From assembly GCF_035222375.1 (NCBI RefSeq), contig NC_085890.1, forward strand, positions 744,001-808,000: a stretch of DNA of 64,000 bases, read 5' to 3'. This DNA is from Podospora pseudocomata (taxonomy: Eukaryota; Ascomycota; Sordariomycetes; Sordariales; Podosporaceae). Below are positions 1 to 9,701 of the stretch, in pieces (position 1 is the first letter of the stretch; the number at the start of each line of letters is the position of its first letter). A program made the translations under genes and the position numbers. Below the pieces are notes generated by a model that was not told the origin of the DNA, did no database searches, and saw only the letters and a program-made list of their open reading frames with translations.

Positions 1-35
1 TTCTTCTTCTTCTTCTTCTTCTTCTTCTTCTTCAG
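1..35. repeat. (TTC)n microsatellite
   Basis: Uninterrupted TTC units fill the first 35 bases, and the tract may continue outside the window. The same repeat in the other orientation, (GAA)n, occurs at 35866-35905. Confidence 0.95.
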
Positions 36-1399
36 GTTGGAGTATACGTTTGTTTACTGGGTTGTTCTTTCGTTTGATGGGATGTGGAAGTTTAATACAA
101 GAGATGGACGGATAGACCTTGCTTCTGTTGAGGATGGCGTTTTGGATATTTGAGGTTGACGTCTTGTGAAGGGGGATCGATAGGGCATAGGGGCTTTGCA
201 TAAGGGGTTGAATTGTTTGACAGTCAGTACCTAGGGAATATGATATACCGCTGCTTTCACACTTCGATTTCTCCAACTACTTTGGTGGTATCTTCAAGAG
301 TGTGCAAACTCATGTGAACACTAAAGCTGGTGCCCAGCTGTTCATCTTGGGCAACAGATCTTAGTCTAACACCACATATGCACGATCAAGACGACAAAAC
401 ACCATTCTTTCCCGCCAACCGCGTGGCAACAGTCGCAGCAGCGGCGGGTAGCAACGGAGGCCAGGTCCAAAAAAAATTAATAAAAAATATAAAATACAAA
501 AACGTGGTCACTAGGAAAACTGCGGACTGTGCCGCTGACCACTGGTGTCTTGTTTTGCAGGGCCCGGAACTTGTGCTGTCGGACATCCCGCAGGTTCTTT
601 TGTGTGGGGTAATCTTGGGATGTTGGTTTGAGAAGTGAATTCATGTGCGAGCGTAAGGAATTCGCATGTTCTAGAAGAAGTCAACTGGAGAGAGAGAGAG
701 AGAGAGAGTCGCTTACCTGACAGATCGGGCAGAGCCACGTGGCTTGCGAGTAGGAGATATTGGTTTTTCGGAGAGAGGGAGATTGGCGTGCGGCGTAGGG
801 GGAGGGTGTCCGAGATTGAGGTTGTGTTGAGGATGGAAACTGTATCGGTAAAGTAGGTAGCGAAGATTGACCTCCTCGGTAAGGCCGGTTGTGGATTGCG
901 TTTTTCTTGAGTGAGGCCGAGGTGTCTGTGCGGTTCAGAAGTAAGGAACGAGGAGGTGTGTACTCAGCGGAAGGAAAACGAGATGCCGGAGAAACAATAT
1001 CAACAACCTCCGGGTGGGACCGGCACCGATCCGACAGTCCCGGCTCACCTCCGGCGTCTCATATCCAACGACGTCAATCTAGCTGAGAAAGCAATGTTAT
1101 CCAAAACGCACAGAATGAAACGGAGAAAGTAAAAACATCAAGAGCCAGGAAATAGCAACAAAAAACAAAAGAAGTGACGAGAAAAAGCAGGGGTATCATT
1201 CTCCAGCGCCAACTCTGGCTATCCTTCCCTCCTCAGCCCAAGCAACCCGTTCTCCTTCCTCGGTCCCACATCTACCACCCTCTGTTCTCCGTATTGATGC
1301 CCTAGGTTACCCATGGATACCTCGACCATCCCTTGCAATGGCGCAAAGTTTGATCATGCAAAACGAGTTGCTGCTGTTGGTGTGTGCCAGTGACTCGTC
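1..1399. other. Intergenic or partial-gene region at the left edge
   Basis: No complete gene can be supported here. The window opens with a (TTC)n microsatellite (1-35), and a (GA)n run lies at 691-708. On the minus strand a reading frame without ATG runs from about 964 to 717, meets a good donor (GTAAGC at 716-711), and stays open after a possible acceptor at 671. This is listed under findings. On the plus strand a 49-codon ATG frame (982-1131) ends in a basic tail, but I do not recognise it. Confidence 0.5.
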
Positions 1400-2160
1400 T
1401 TAGTCCTTCTTGCACACGCCATCATCGCAGATGACACGGAAACCCTATCACAAACACGTTCAGTATATCTTCGCTCTTCTCACAAATCATCATCAACTCC
1501 CGTCCAACTCACCAAAAGCTTCCCCGGCTTCCCCTCCTTGGCACAATCCGCTCCCCCCGCAATAGGGAAATGTCTCTTCAGCGTCGGCAAAAACGTCGTA
1601 GGCGAAGAATTAAACATGATCGGCCCGTTGGGAACTCTCTTGCGGAAGTAGTGAATGGTATCCTCGAACCTCTCTGTCAGACCCACATCCGTAGTCCCGC
1701 GCTCCCCGAAGCCAACTCCGGTGCCATCCCAGCAGTCAATTTCCGCGAATTGCGCCTCCAGCACGGAAAGGGGCTGCTCGGGACCAAAGAGGACCATACG
1801 GACGTTGTAGCCGGAGTTGACGAGGAGATTGGTGTCGTTTGCGAGGATGGCTTCGATCATTTTGGGGTCGAATCCGCCGGCTTTGACGATGGGGTGATAA
1901 GGGGGGATGCCGACCAGGAGGAGGTTGGCTTCGCCGCATTGGACGGGGCGGGGGTGGAAGAGGAATTTGTCGATGTTGGCGTTGTTGACATCGGTGGTGT
2001 TGTCCACGGCGCGGGGGGTATGGCTGATGTGGGGGATGGTCGGGAGGTGGCCGATGTTGATGGCCATGACTGTGGTCAGGAGGACCAGGGTGAGGAGGAA
2101 GTTGATCATGATGATTGGGCCGTGGACCAAATAGCGAAGGATTGGAAACTTCAGGTGCAT
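1400..2160 (-). CDS. Hypothetical secreted or signal-anchored protein, 230 aa, two exons
   Basis: I do not recognise the family. Exon 1 is 2160-1513 and exon 2 is 1444-1400. The intron (1512-1445) has a GTGAGT donor, a CTGAAC-like branch and a TAG acceptor; without the splice the frame would run into intron sequence. Splicing adds a short tail, GFRVICDDGVCKKD. The N-terminus has a hydrophobic stretch (roughly residues 17-34, INFLLTLVLLTTVMA) that could be a signal peptide or membrane anchor; Met18 is an alternative start. The mature part has five cysteines, two of them in the tail, and an aromatic/Gly block DCWDGTGVGFGER. A secreted or endomembrane location is inferred from the hydrophobic N-terminus only. 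It is convergent with nothing: its 3' end faces the left-edge region. Confidence 0.7.
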
Positions 2161-3815
2161 TGGTGGGATGGAGAAGAGAGAGGGTTGTGAGGAGAGGTTT
2201 GGTGGCAGTGAAAGCAGACCAGAGCTGTGCGGACTGAGTTGTTGTTGTGGTTGAAAGAGAGAGAGTAGAAGAAGGGAAAGGAGGAGAGAATAAATACTCG
2301 AGGATCCTGTGATTCACCCTGAAGAGAGATCCGCTTTAGTCGCTGCTTGCTCTCGACACCCAGATCAGACGAATCAGGTGGACGGAGTGAGCAGTGAATA
2401 TATCACGAGGGCAGCGTACAGTACGTATCATGGGTCGTAACACTTGCTCCGCTTCCTGGTCAGTTTGGCGGTGAATGGCTGTCATATAATTTCATCTGAT
2501 GTCTGAACTTCGCCCTTTTATCTCTTCAGCTTCGTCGGCGCTTCAGCGAAAGACATGGTAAGTGAATAGTTATGTGCTTGAAACAAGTCAGTATAAAGCC
2601 AATGAGAGACTCCCTTGTCAGTGAATAAGGTGCCAACAAGCAGAATTGAATGAGATATGAGGATATGCTGGCAACGGGAGAGAAGGAGATATACTACTAG
2701 ATTCACAGCAGAAAGATGAAAATGACCACGATGGCAGGGGGTATATTGGGTGAATCATGTCATTTATCAAGCGATAACTCTCCCTGACCACTCCCTCTTG
2801 GTGTGAGAGAGAGCCCCATAAATGGGACCTGGGAGAAAGGCAACCCAGTGATCAATCAGAGAAATAATTCACACCTACGGAAGCCAAGGGTGCTGATAGT
2901 CTCGGTCTTCCAAAGAACAAAGCAGCTGTGGTTTGCTCCACGTCCCTATCCTCGAGTCTCAAACTAGGTATCCATTAATGAAACACATGGGAAGACGCCG
3001 TTTACATCTTAAATGCACCCATCTCGACCAAGCTGTTGAGGTACCAGAATCTTTGTGTCCCATATTCATTCACAATTAGGTCCCCTGATGATATCTCGAC
3101 CTTGTAGCATTGGCCAAAGTCCAACCTAAGAAACAGAAGCGGACACTTAATTCTGACGGTAATACAAGCCAGCCCAACGCGCCGGTGAGGCCAACTGCAA
3201 GACCCAGACCACATAGGCACAATTGGGCCGATGCTCAAGCGCGGCAGCACTGAGTGGAAACACCTGCCAGCCAGACTTACACCAGAGAATGGAGCAAGAC
3301 AAATCACAGTAACATGAAGGTGGACGCCAATTGCCCCCGAGATCCGGCGGCGATATTCCCACTTCGCAGTTTACCATCAAATATCACAACAAAAAAAAAA
3401 TAATCCCCTCCCATTCACCACAAAGGCTAAAGTCAACTGCAACAGTGCTATAGAAGAACCAAGTAAGAAAGCGAAGGTGGTATCAGGTATCATGAACCAA
3501 AAAGTCCTAGCAACTACCAATCCAAAAAAGCAAGACGCAAACTGCCAAGATGGCATCTCTCTCGCTGGCCCGCTCTCTCTTCTCATAACCCCCCTCATTT
3601 ACCCATCGTCATCATGCCAATCCATGACTCACTTCCTTCCACCCATTCCGATCCATGTACAAACAAAGGGGGTATCGACTGTGATCGCGGCGGCGGGGTA
3701 TAGTAAAATCATAATGTTGTATCGTTTCGTCTCTTTTTTCGTGTGTGTTTTTTTTTCTTTTCCCGCTCATTTTCATGATTTGGTCTTCAGAAATCTCCGT
3801 CATCAACCATTCGAC
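2161..3815. other. Intergenic, 1.65 kb
   Basis: It holds the upstream region of the 230-aa gene, including a CT-rich sense-strand leader just above 2160, and the 3' flank of the stomatin-like gene. Reading frames up to 101 codons (for example 3002-3307, minus) show no recognisable motif. No RNA gene was seen. Confidence 0.6.
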
Positions 3816-4933
3816 TCAGATATTCTCAATAATCCGGGCATTAATCGCCTGCTGAAAGCCGGGATCAGTGCTGCTGCTCCCCTCGTCAAAAGTGTTGTAG
3901 TTCTTGTTTCCCGACCCCCCAGCCAGCGAATTCTCGAATTGTTGGGTGCTCGGCATAGTCTGATTAGCAGCAGGCAAGAAAATAACCTTGCTGTTCGCAC
4001 TCTTGGCCATGGCCTGCATCGCCTCCAGGTAGCGAATCTGCATGGCAGGGGCGGAAGACAAGATATCAGCCGCCTGCCTCATCAGCTTGGCAGCCTCGAC
4101 CTCTGCCTTGGCGGCAATGATCTTGCTTTCACCGATCCTCTTGGACTGGGCGGCCATGGAAAGAGATTCCTGGAGTTCGTTGCTGAAGATGATGTCCTTG
4201 ATAAGCATGCTCTCCACCTGGACACCCCAGCCGGCGGCGACGTCTTCGATGATTTCCCCGATGGACTGGGCGAGTTCCTCGCGGCGCTCGATGACGTCTT
4301 GGAGGACGCGGGCGCCGACGACGTGGCGGAGGGTGGTTTGGGTGCGCTCGATGAGGGCTTGGCGGACGTTGGTGATGCCGAAGGCGGCCTTGTGGGGGGC
4401 TACGATGTGGTAGTAGATGACCGAGGTGAGGTGGACACTGACGTTGTCTTTGGTCATGCAGACTTGCTTGGGGACTTCGACGATCTGGATCTTGACGTCG
4501 ACTTGGATGAGGTTCTCGGACAAGGGGTTGACTTTGACGAGACCGGGGTCGACAGCCTTGTAGAACTTGCCGAACTTGGTGACGAGACCGACGTGGCCTT
4601 GGCCGACGGATTTGTATGGGTTGGGGCAGCAGACGCAGCATGGGACTGCACCGAGGGTGCCGATGAGAGTACCGATGCCGTTAACTAGACGGTTGAGTGG
4701 TGTTAGCTGCGGTGAAGCTCTCGAAGTTTGTGTTGCTGTATCATCAAGTACACACCCATGCTGCCATACCAGCCCTTGGGGTTAGCATTTGCGTCGACGA
4801 CCGTGGCATAGCTTCTCTGCAAATCCTCAGGCTTGGGAGGAACCACAGCTACCATGTTGCCCTGAGGCTTGAAACCGCCATTGAGTGTCTCTGAGCCCTT
4901 GCCCTTGGGGATGCTCTGAGTGTCGCTGGACAT
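3816..4933 (-). CDS. Stomatin-like (SPFH/Band 7) membrane protein, 348 aa, two exons
   Basis: Stomatin-family proteins form oligomeric scaffolds at membranes and organise lipid microdomains; fungal members have been linked to hyphal tip growth and mitochondria. Exon 1 is 4933-4756 and exon 2 is 4684-3816; the intron (4755-4685) starts GTGTGT and ends CTAG, and it splits a Val codon. The product has a soluble N-terminus (1-58) and a short hydrophobic hairpin followed by a cysteine cluster (PCCVCCPNPYK, about 74-84), a likely palmitoylation site. The Band 7 core follows (SVGQGHVGLVTKFGKFY, VDVKIQIVEVP, RQALIERTQTTLRHVVG). Next come the stomatin C-terminal segment (MLIKDIIFSNELQ, AAKAEVEAAKLMRQAA, QIRYLEAM) and a Ser/Gly-rich tail. 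These motifs make the family certain; the paralogue (StoA-like or StoB-like) is not settled. Confidence 0.93.
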
Positions 4934-7631
4934 GTTGGGGGATGGCGATGAATTTCGGGAAGGCGTCAGATGGTTAGACTTTCCAGAATGTCGATCTGGC
5001 TAGACGGGAAACGGAGGATGTGCCACAAGTCTTATACGTCCCGAGACGAAGGAACAGCTCGGGGGATGGCGGATGGTCAGGAGACTGAAGAGCAGCTTTG
5101 GCGGGGCAGAGAGCTCTCGATGGCGGCAGGGATATGGTGGGTCCATGCAATGGCAATAGGCGATGGCCCACTGTGGGTCTGGGGATCGCCCCACCAGGCT
5201 GCCATCCGTTGAACACCGGGCCGTACCCAGCGAACCTACGCCCGACCCAACAGCACTTTATACAAGCCACAAGATGTTCGAATTCCTACACACGAAAGAT
5301 ACGAGCAGACAGCCCTGCTCTCGTAGAGGCTCTGTTCCATAATTCTCTCACGCCCAAACTGGCTTCTATCCCGATTCAAGGTCGCAGATTTTAAAAACCT
5401 CATGGCCTGATGAGCTATACACACACACACACACACACACAGTGCAGGAGACGATCGGCTGGCCAGCAACAATGGATGCCAAGGTCTTGGGGTGTGGTTT
5501 GCACAGCACACCACTTCCAGATACAGAGGTCATGACGCAGTTCTACAGTCAACCGCACTCCCGCAACGATTGAGTTGAAGGGCAGCAAATATTGGATCGG
5601 TGGCTGTGCAAAGCTCTCTGCTTTTACGAAGTGCCGAATTCCGACAACGGCCGTGTTTTGTTCACCACCAACGGATGAGGTTGCGCTGGATAATGTCACT
5701 CGGTGATTTTGACTGCCAACTGGAGCGGACACCGCTCGGACAACAGGTCTGGTATGACACATGGAATGTAACACAGCATGACAGCATGTTGTGTCTAGTT
5801 CTACTGTCTAGCGTTCCTTCCGAAGCCATCATGGTCAAAAGAATGCCTCGTCCATCTTAAGGAACATGCGCCTTGGCAACGCCGCAATTGTTAGGCCTGT
5901 CGAGGGGTTGGCCATCATTTTCAGTATCACATGAGATAGAGCACTGCCGCTAACTTGGTTAGAACCAAGAGCAATGCGAACTCCGAGCTCGAATAAGCAA
6001 GGGGCAAAAGCTTGCCATGGAATAAGCCCAGGTCCCTCAACCGTCACCCGGGAATAAACAACCTCAACTTTCCATATGAGGTGGCCCGCACGTGGCTGAT
6101 CATGTGGCAACTGGCATCTTTTTGTTTCCAGAAAGCCTTCCACTTGGCATTTCCCGACGACCATTTTTTCAACTTTTTATACCAAGGCTGTGTAGGCTAA
6201 TAGAATTATTATCGAGCTCATCGGGCTGCCAGTCAGCAAAACCGCCTTGGTGGCTTAGAGGCAGATCGCTCTGGGTACCGTGTAGGAATCTCAACACTGC
6301 AACAGCGCCATTGAAGGAGTGGATAGCCATCTGGTTTAGCTGGGTCTTGATGCAGACGGTGAGCTTTGTGACCAGGCATGCAATTTCCAAGCGCTGGCAT
6401 AGCCGCTCCTTCGATGGCATCAAGACCACGGACTATTGGGCTACCGCAAATACGAATGCATCGTGAAAGAGTTGGCCGGTTGCAATTCATCACTAATCGA
6501 GACGACGTCAACAAGGGTCGTCGAGCCGTTGGTGACATTCAAGTGTTAGCGAGTATGCTTCACGGGATAGAAAAGCTTTACCAACAGCTACACAGCCCCT
6601 AAAAGTATTGCAGCAAAAGCATTACCCGTACGAGTTACCAAAACGGAAGTGCTGAATAAATCCAGTTCAATCTGGTAGCCAAGTTCATCTGTCTATTTGT
6701 CTTTAACATCTCTTCCAGTAGCATATATACAATATAGAACTGGTCATTCCCCGATGGCCATAACAAAAACAATAAGTCCAATGCCAAAGCAAAAGTTGAC
6801 AAGAAAAGAAAGTCGCAAAAAAGAGCAAAAGCTCACCGGTCAACCGCCTCGACCCACATCAAAGTGGAGGAAGGTGAATATCCCTTCGGGATATTCGAGG
6901 AGCTTACCACTAGGCCATTTGGCTTTGTGGTTTGCCCGCTGCTCCTGTTGAATTCTGAGCGTTGGGAGAGGTGTATGTACTGGGGTTGCTCCCTTGCCTG
7001 CTTGTGTGTTGCTCTGGGTGAGAACCCTGATGGGCAGCTGCTGGGCCACTGCTCTGGACCACCAGCGAGACTCCCTCACTGCGAAGCTCATCATAAGAAG
7101 AGAATTAACATGATTGAATCTCTCGTCAACTCATGGTTAATGTCTAAGTGCACAGTCCTCCCTCTTATCCTGTCCAGCACAGTCCCCGTAGCCATCCCCC
7201 CCCGGGCAATTATCGGATTTCCCCGGATTTTTTTATGCCGATCATTCCTTGGCATTCGCGGCGCAGGCTACCAGCGGTTTGAAGGTCATTTGATCAACAA
7301 CCTGGAAACCGTCAACCCATTCCAAGACAACACAGTACACACACAACACACCTCCATCACCGCTGTCGTGCAACGGTTTTGACACTTTTGTCTGGCGGTT
7401 GACACAATCGTTCCACAGAAACCTCGGAGACTTTTATTTACATCCTTGCACCATTATCAATTCGTCTCACTCTTTCTTCGCAGTCTCGCGCGCGCGGTGA
7501 CGTGGATGAAGATGCGCCAGGCAAGAAAGACGGTACACGCGATCTAGTTCTCTGGCGGGTAGGTATATCCGCCTGCGTGTACCTGTTCCAACATCCTTCT
7601 CGATTTCTGACCTCCCGCGACCACCATCACC
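4934..7631. other. Intergenic, 2.7 kb, between divergent genes
   Basis: This is the shared upstream region of the stomatin-like gene (minus) and the Mch1-like transporter gene (plus). It contains an (AC)n microsatellite at 5419-5441. The longest frames (6092-6466 and 6864-7382, plus; 5415-5774, minus) lack recognisable motifs and good start contexts. Bases 7400-7631 look like the leader of the transporter gene. No RNA gene was seen. Confidence 0.6.
5419..5441. repeat. (AC)n microsatellite
   Basis: About 11 AC units in an otherwise non-repetitive intergenic stretch. Confidence 0.9.
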
Positions 7632-9368
7632 ATGTCCTCAACTACCACCCCCCTCCTCCACCGCATCCCCTCCACCTCCACCCTCGGCCCCGCCAGCTCC
7701 GACACCACCTCCCTCCGCTCCCTCCCGTCCTCCCGCTACCGCCGCCGTCCCAGACCAACCGCCACCCGCCGCGCCCTTCTCCTCTCCTTCCTCTCCTCCC
7801 TCCTCTCCTCCCTCTCAGCCGGCTCGATCACAATCTTCTCCCTCTACGCCCCCACCTTCCAATCAACCCTCCACTACTCCCAATACCGCATCAACGGCCT
7901 CGCCTCGGCCGCCTCCATCGCAATGTACATGCCCGTCTCCCTCCTGGGCTACTACTGCGACCGCGTCGGCCCCGCCCCCCTCTCCCTCCTCTCCGCAGTC
8001 TTTTTCGGCCTCGGTTACGCAGGCGCGGCGCTGTTCTTTTACTGGGGACAACAGGGGGATCCGGAGGGGGTGTACTGGGGCTTGGTGGGGAGTTTTGTCG
8101 GGATAGGGGTTGGCACGTGTAGCATGTACCTCAGTGCTGTGGCGACGTGCGCAAAGAATTTTGGGAGGGGGAGGCACAGGGGGTTGGCGTTGGCGGTGCC
8201 GATTGCGGCGTTTGGGTTGAGTGGCATGTGGTTGAGTCAGGTGGGGGATAGGCTTTTTTCTTTGGACACACCCGGGGATTTGGGAGGGAAAAAGGTTGAT
8301 GTTGTCAGGTTCTTTGGGTTTTTGGCTATATTGTTGGTGATCGTGGGGGTGGTTGGGGCGGTGGGGTTGAGGATAGTGGATGAGCAGGAGTTGATCGAGG
8401 AGGCGGTGGAAGAACTAGAGAGGAGTGGGATCTTGGATGGGAGTCGGATGTTGGGGAATGGGGTTACGAGGGAGGGGTACGGGGGTGTGGATGTTGATGA
8501 GGAGCGAGAAGAGGAGGACATGATTGGGGCCGGGATTTTGGATCCGAGAAAAGATCAGGAAGAGGATAAAAAGATCAAGACTTGGGTGTTGAATGCGGAG
8601 ACGAGGAGGTTTTTGACGGACCATACCATGTGGTTGTTTGCGTTTGGCTTCTTCTTCATGATTGGACCGGGGGAGGCGTTTATCAATAATATGGGGACCG
8701 TGATCAAGACGTTGTATGATCCGGAATTGAGGGTTGGTGGTGGTGCTGGGGAGCATGAGACGTCTGCGGCGACCCATGTGAGCATTGTTGGGATCACGAG
8801 CACGATTGTCAGGCTGCTGACGGGGACGTTGACGGATTTGCTCGCGCCGAGTCCGCAGGCGGGACATGTCCAGATTGCCTCCAGCACTGAACTTGAGAGA
8901 AAAAGATTCTCGGTTTCGAGGGTGGTGTTTTTGCTGTTTTTTGCCGTGATGCTTTCTCTGGGGCTGGCGGGGTTGGCAGCGGGGTGGGTGCAAGACCACG
9001 GGGAGAGGTTCTGGGTGATTTCGGGGCTGGTCGGGGCCGGGTACGGCGCCGTGTTTAGCCTGACGCCCATCATCATCACGGTGATCTGGGGGGTGGAGAA
9101 CTTTGCGACGAACTGGGGGATTGTGGCCATGTTTCCGGCGCTGGGGGCGACGATGTGGGGGTTGGTGTATTCGGCTGTTTACCAGGAGGGGGCGAGGAGG
9201 CAGTCGGTTGTTGGGGAAGAGGATGGGGGGGATAATCTGTGTTATGGGGTTGAGTGCTATGCGAGCGCGTTCTGGGCCATGGCGGGGAGTGTCTGGGTTG
9301 CGTGTGGGTTGGTGTTGTGGGCGTGGAAGGGGAGGGGTGGGTGGTCGCAGAGGGGGGTGGTGGTTTGA
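7632..9368 (+). CDS. mch1: MFS transporter of the Mch1 / nodulin-like type, 578 aa, single exon
   Basis: Predicted multi-pass membrane transporter of the major facilitator superfamily, resembling the fungal 'probable transporter MCH1' group (monocarboxylate-permease-like; substrate unproven). A Ser/Thr/Pro and Arg-rich N-tail (1-48) precedes a set of hydrophobic segments starting about residue 49 (LLSFLSSLLSSLSAG). YCDRVGPAPLSLLSAVFFGLGYAG (101-130 region) is the typical loop between helices 2 and 3. A long acidic cytosolic loop (about 247-318, DEEREEEDMIGAG) separates two helix bundles; the second begins with MWLFAFGFFFMIGPGEAFINNMG. The start has A at -3 and lies after a CT-rich leader. Base use is striking: up to about 8030 the coding strand is C-rich (Leu nearly always CTC), and from there to the stop it is G-rich (Leu TTG/CTG, Gly GGG). 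The reading frame is intact throughout. Confidence 0.88.
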   Translation: MSSTTTPLLHRIPSTSTLGPASSDTTSLRSLPSSRYRRRPRPTATRRALLLSFLSSLLSSLSAGSITIFSLYAPTFQSTLHYSQYRINGLASAASIAMYMPVSLLGYYCDRVGPAPLSLLSAVFFGLGYAGAALFFYWGQQGDPEGVYWGLVGSFVGIGVGTCSMYLSAVATCAKNFGRGRHRGLALAVPIAAFGLSGMWLSQVGDRLFSLDTPGDLGGKKVDVVRFFGFLAILLVIVGVVGAVGLRIVDEQELIEEAVEELERSGILDGSRMLGNGVTREGYGGVDVDEEREEEDMIGAGILDPRKDQEEDKKIKTWVLNAETRRFLTDHTMWLFAFGFFFMIGPGEAFINNMGTVIKTLYDPELRVGGGAGEHETSAATHVSIVGITSTIVRLLTGTLTDLLAPSPQAGHVQIASSTELERKRFSVSRVVFLLFFAVMLSLGLAGLAAGWVQDHGERFWVISGLVGAGYGAVFSLTPIIITVIWGVENFATNWGIVAMFPALGATMWGLVYSAVYQEGARRQSVVGEEDGGDNLCYGVECYASAFWAMAGSVWVACGLVLWAWKGRGGWSQRGVVV

Positions 9369-9701
9369 TGTTTTGGGAGAGGATATGGATGGGTAAGCAA
9401 GTACATGATGGGAGCATTGGGCGGCGTTGGGATCTGGGACAGGGAACATGTCTGATATAGTGTTTTCATTGTGATCAGGGGCGGCACTGTAAGCACAGTG
9501 CCCAAGCACAGTAAAGAACACTGTAGAAATTCTCACTTTTTGAATTCCGCTTTTGAGATGGCAACTCAGACTCATATCTTGTTCAACTCGACTCACCAAA
9601 TCAACACACTCACTCACTCGCATATTTCTTTCACACTCTCTTGTGAGTGACTTTGCGACTTTCATTCATTTCCCTTTTATACAAAACTCAAGTCCGACAA
9701 A
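9369..9701. other. Intergenic, 333 bp
   Basis: It holds the 3' flank of the transporter gene and the promoter/leader of the Ppm2 gene (CT/CA-rich from about 9590). No other feature was seen. Confidence 0.7.

Noticed and set aside
1570-2190. 206-codon plus-strand frame
   Set aside because: Antisense to the 230-aa minus-strand gene, which has a supported intron; Asp/Glu/Val-rich mirror composition.
3477-4688. 403-codon plus-strand frame
   Set aside because: It lies antisense to the stomatin-like gene, whose Band 7 motifs are certain, and is very rich in Asp/Gly/Leu from mirrored codons.
8415-9665. 416-codon minus-strand frame
   Set aside because: Antisense to the mch1-like transporter gene; Pro/Arg/His-rich composition follows from the G-rich sense strand.
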